This document shows, in pieces, positions 63,568 through 64,000 of a DNA stretch of 64,000 nucleotides. Below the pieces are notes generated by a model that was not told the origin of the DNA, searched no databases, and worked only from the letters and a program-made list of their open reading frames with translations. A program made the translations under genes and the position numbers. This DNA is from Flabesymbios commensalis (taxonomy: Eukaryota > Annelida > Polychaeta > Terebellida > Flabelligeridae): positions 2,980,817-3,044,816 of the forward strand of contig OZ024916.1 of the NCBI GenBank assembly GCA_964017125.1. Reading direction: 5' to 3'. How positions within the stretch are numbered: the first letter of the stretch is position 1; every line of letters begins with the position of its first letter.

Positions 63568-64000
63568 ATGTCATCGGAATTGAACGACAGTTTATATCCA
63601 TCCATATTTAGTCTATCGAGTATATATGTAGATGACATTCAATACTTTGACTCAAACCGGCTAATTGAACAGATCAAAAAGAAACAAAGTGAGGATGAAC
63701 AAATAAAGTTTCGTCAAAGTAATTTCAAAAGAGAAATTGAACAATATCAAGATGGAATGTACATGTATAACGACAGAGCGTACATTACGTTTAGGTCGCT
63801 TCTACGCTATTCTTATCGCCATTGTGATGAATATGTTTATTGTGATACAATTTGCAAAGAAGTTGAGAAATCAATCCAAGGACCTGGCTCGTCATCAGTA
63901 AGTGTTCCCGATGAAGAAACGTTATGGAATTTATACCGAAACATTGCGTCATGCGAATTGTCTTTTAGTTTTAAAGACAGTGATCTGTATGACAGTAAAT
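63568..64000 (+). CDS. Start of a host gene of unknown function (3' partial)
   Basis: An open frame of 144 codons runs to the window edge. The ATG sits in CACCATGTC, with the favourable A at -3, and is the first in-frame ATG after the in-frame TAA at 63547. The product begins MSSELNDSLYPSIFSLSSIY. It has a charged, probably helical stretch at residues 31-61 (RLIEQIKKKQSEDEQIKFRQ, then KREIEQY), a Tyr/Arg-rich segment at 65-92 with His85, Cys86, Cys92 and Cys96, and an acidic segment PDEETLW at 114-120. No signal peptide or membrane span is seen, so it is probably cytosolic or nuclear. I do not recognise the family. Codon use is even and non-repetitive, unlike every other frame here. GTAAGT at 63898 could be a splice donor, in which case the exon ends at residue 110. 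The true C-terminus is outside the window. Confidence 0.7.
   Translation, partial: MSSELNDSLYPSIFSLSSIYVDDIQYFDSNRLIEQIKKKQSEDEQIKFRQSNFKREIEQYQDGMYMYNDRAYITFRSLLRYSYRHCDEYVYCDTICKEVEKSIQGPGSSSVSVPDEETLWNLYRNIASCELSFSFKDSDLYDSK

Overview
The window looks like non-coding DNA from an aquatic invertebrate nuclear genome. It is AT-rich and packed with short non-autonomous transposons, tRNA-headed SINEs, LINE fragments, minisatellites and microsatellites. There are no bacterial-type operons, and host coding sequence is almost absent. The mix (foldback elements, SINEs, TCTG-tailed retroposons, a CR1/L2-like LINE with a TCAA tail) would suit a mollusc or another lophotrochozoan, but nothing here fixes the species.

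The only convincing host gene is an exon opening at 63568 and still open at the window's last base. It has a good start context, an in-frame stop just upstream and a TATA-like box about 140 bp before the ATG. It encodes a charged soluble protein that I do not recognise. Almost every other open frame over 60 codons lies on a repeat and is explained by it.

The dominant content is a community of small elements inserted at TTAA. Four clearly bounded families (called A, B, C and D here) and a fifth (E) share a plan: TTAA at both sides, ends close to CCCTTT...AAAGGG, about 220-260 bp, and a strong hairpin near one end only. Several copies sit inside one another with TTAA on both sides of the inner copy: B in A at 33071-33315, D in C at 11877, 35024 and 39398, an E-like element in foldback F at 42173, and I in J at 56971. 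The TTAA target and CCCTTT-type ends recall piggyBac-type transposition, but no transposase was seen.

A second layer is made of foldbacks: family F (about 110 bp, near-perfect palindromes, some 25 copies), family G (CAGTAACTGC palindromes), H, K, P and unique perfect palindromes.

Region by region: 1-8 kb holds a tandem run of A, a TAA tract, two SINEs and the first F, B and C copies. 8-26 kb holds mixed MITEs, an 11-bp minisatellite, a LINE fragment inside an A copy, a CRE/TATA-bearing 67-bp tandem array and a 42-bp minisatellite. 26-35 kb holds a 150-bp tandem, a GGTC tract and two related satellites (36 units of about 51.5 bp and 14 units of 81 bp). 35-37 kb holds a LINE whose 3' half lies inverted. 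37-63 kb is dense nested MITEs and foldbacks with three H elements. 63.2-64 kb is the promoter and first exon of the host gene.
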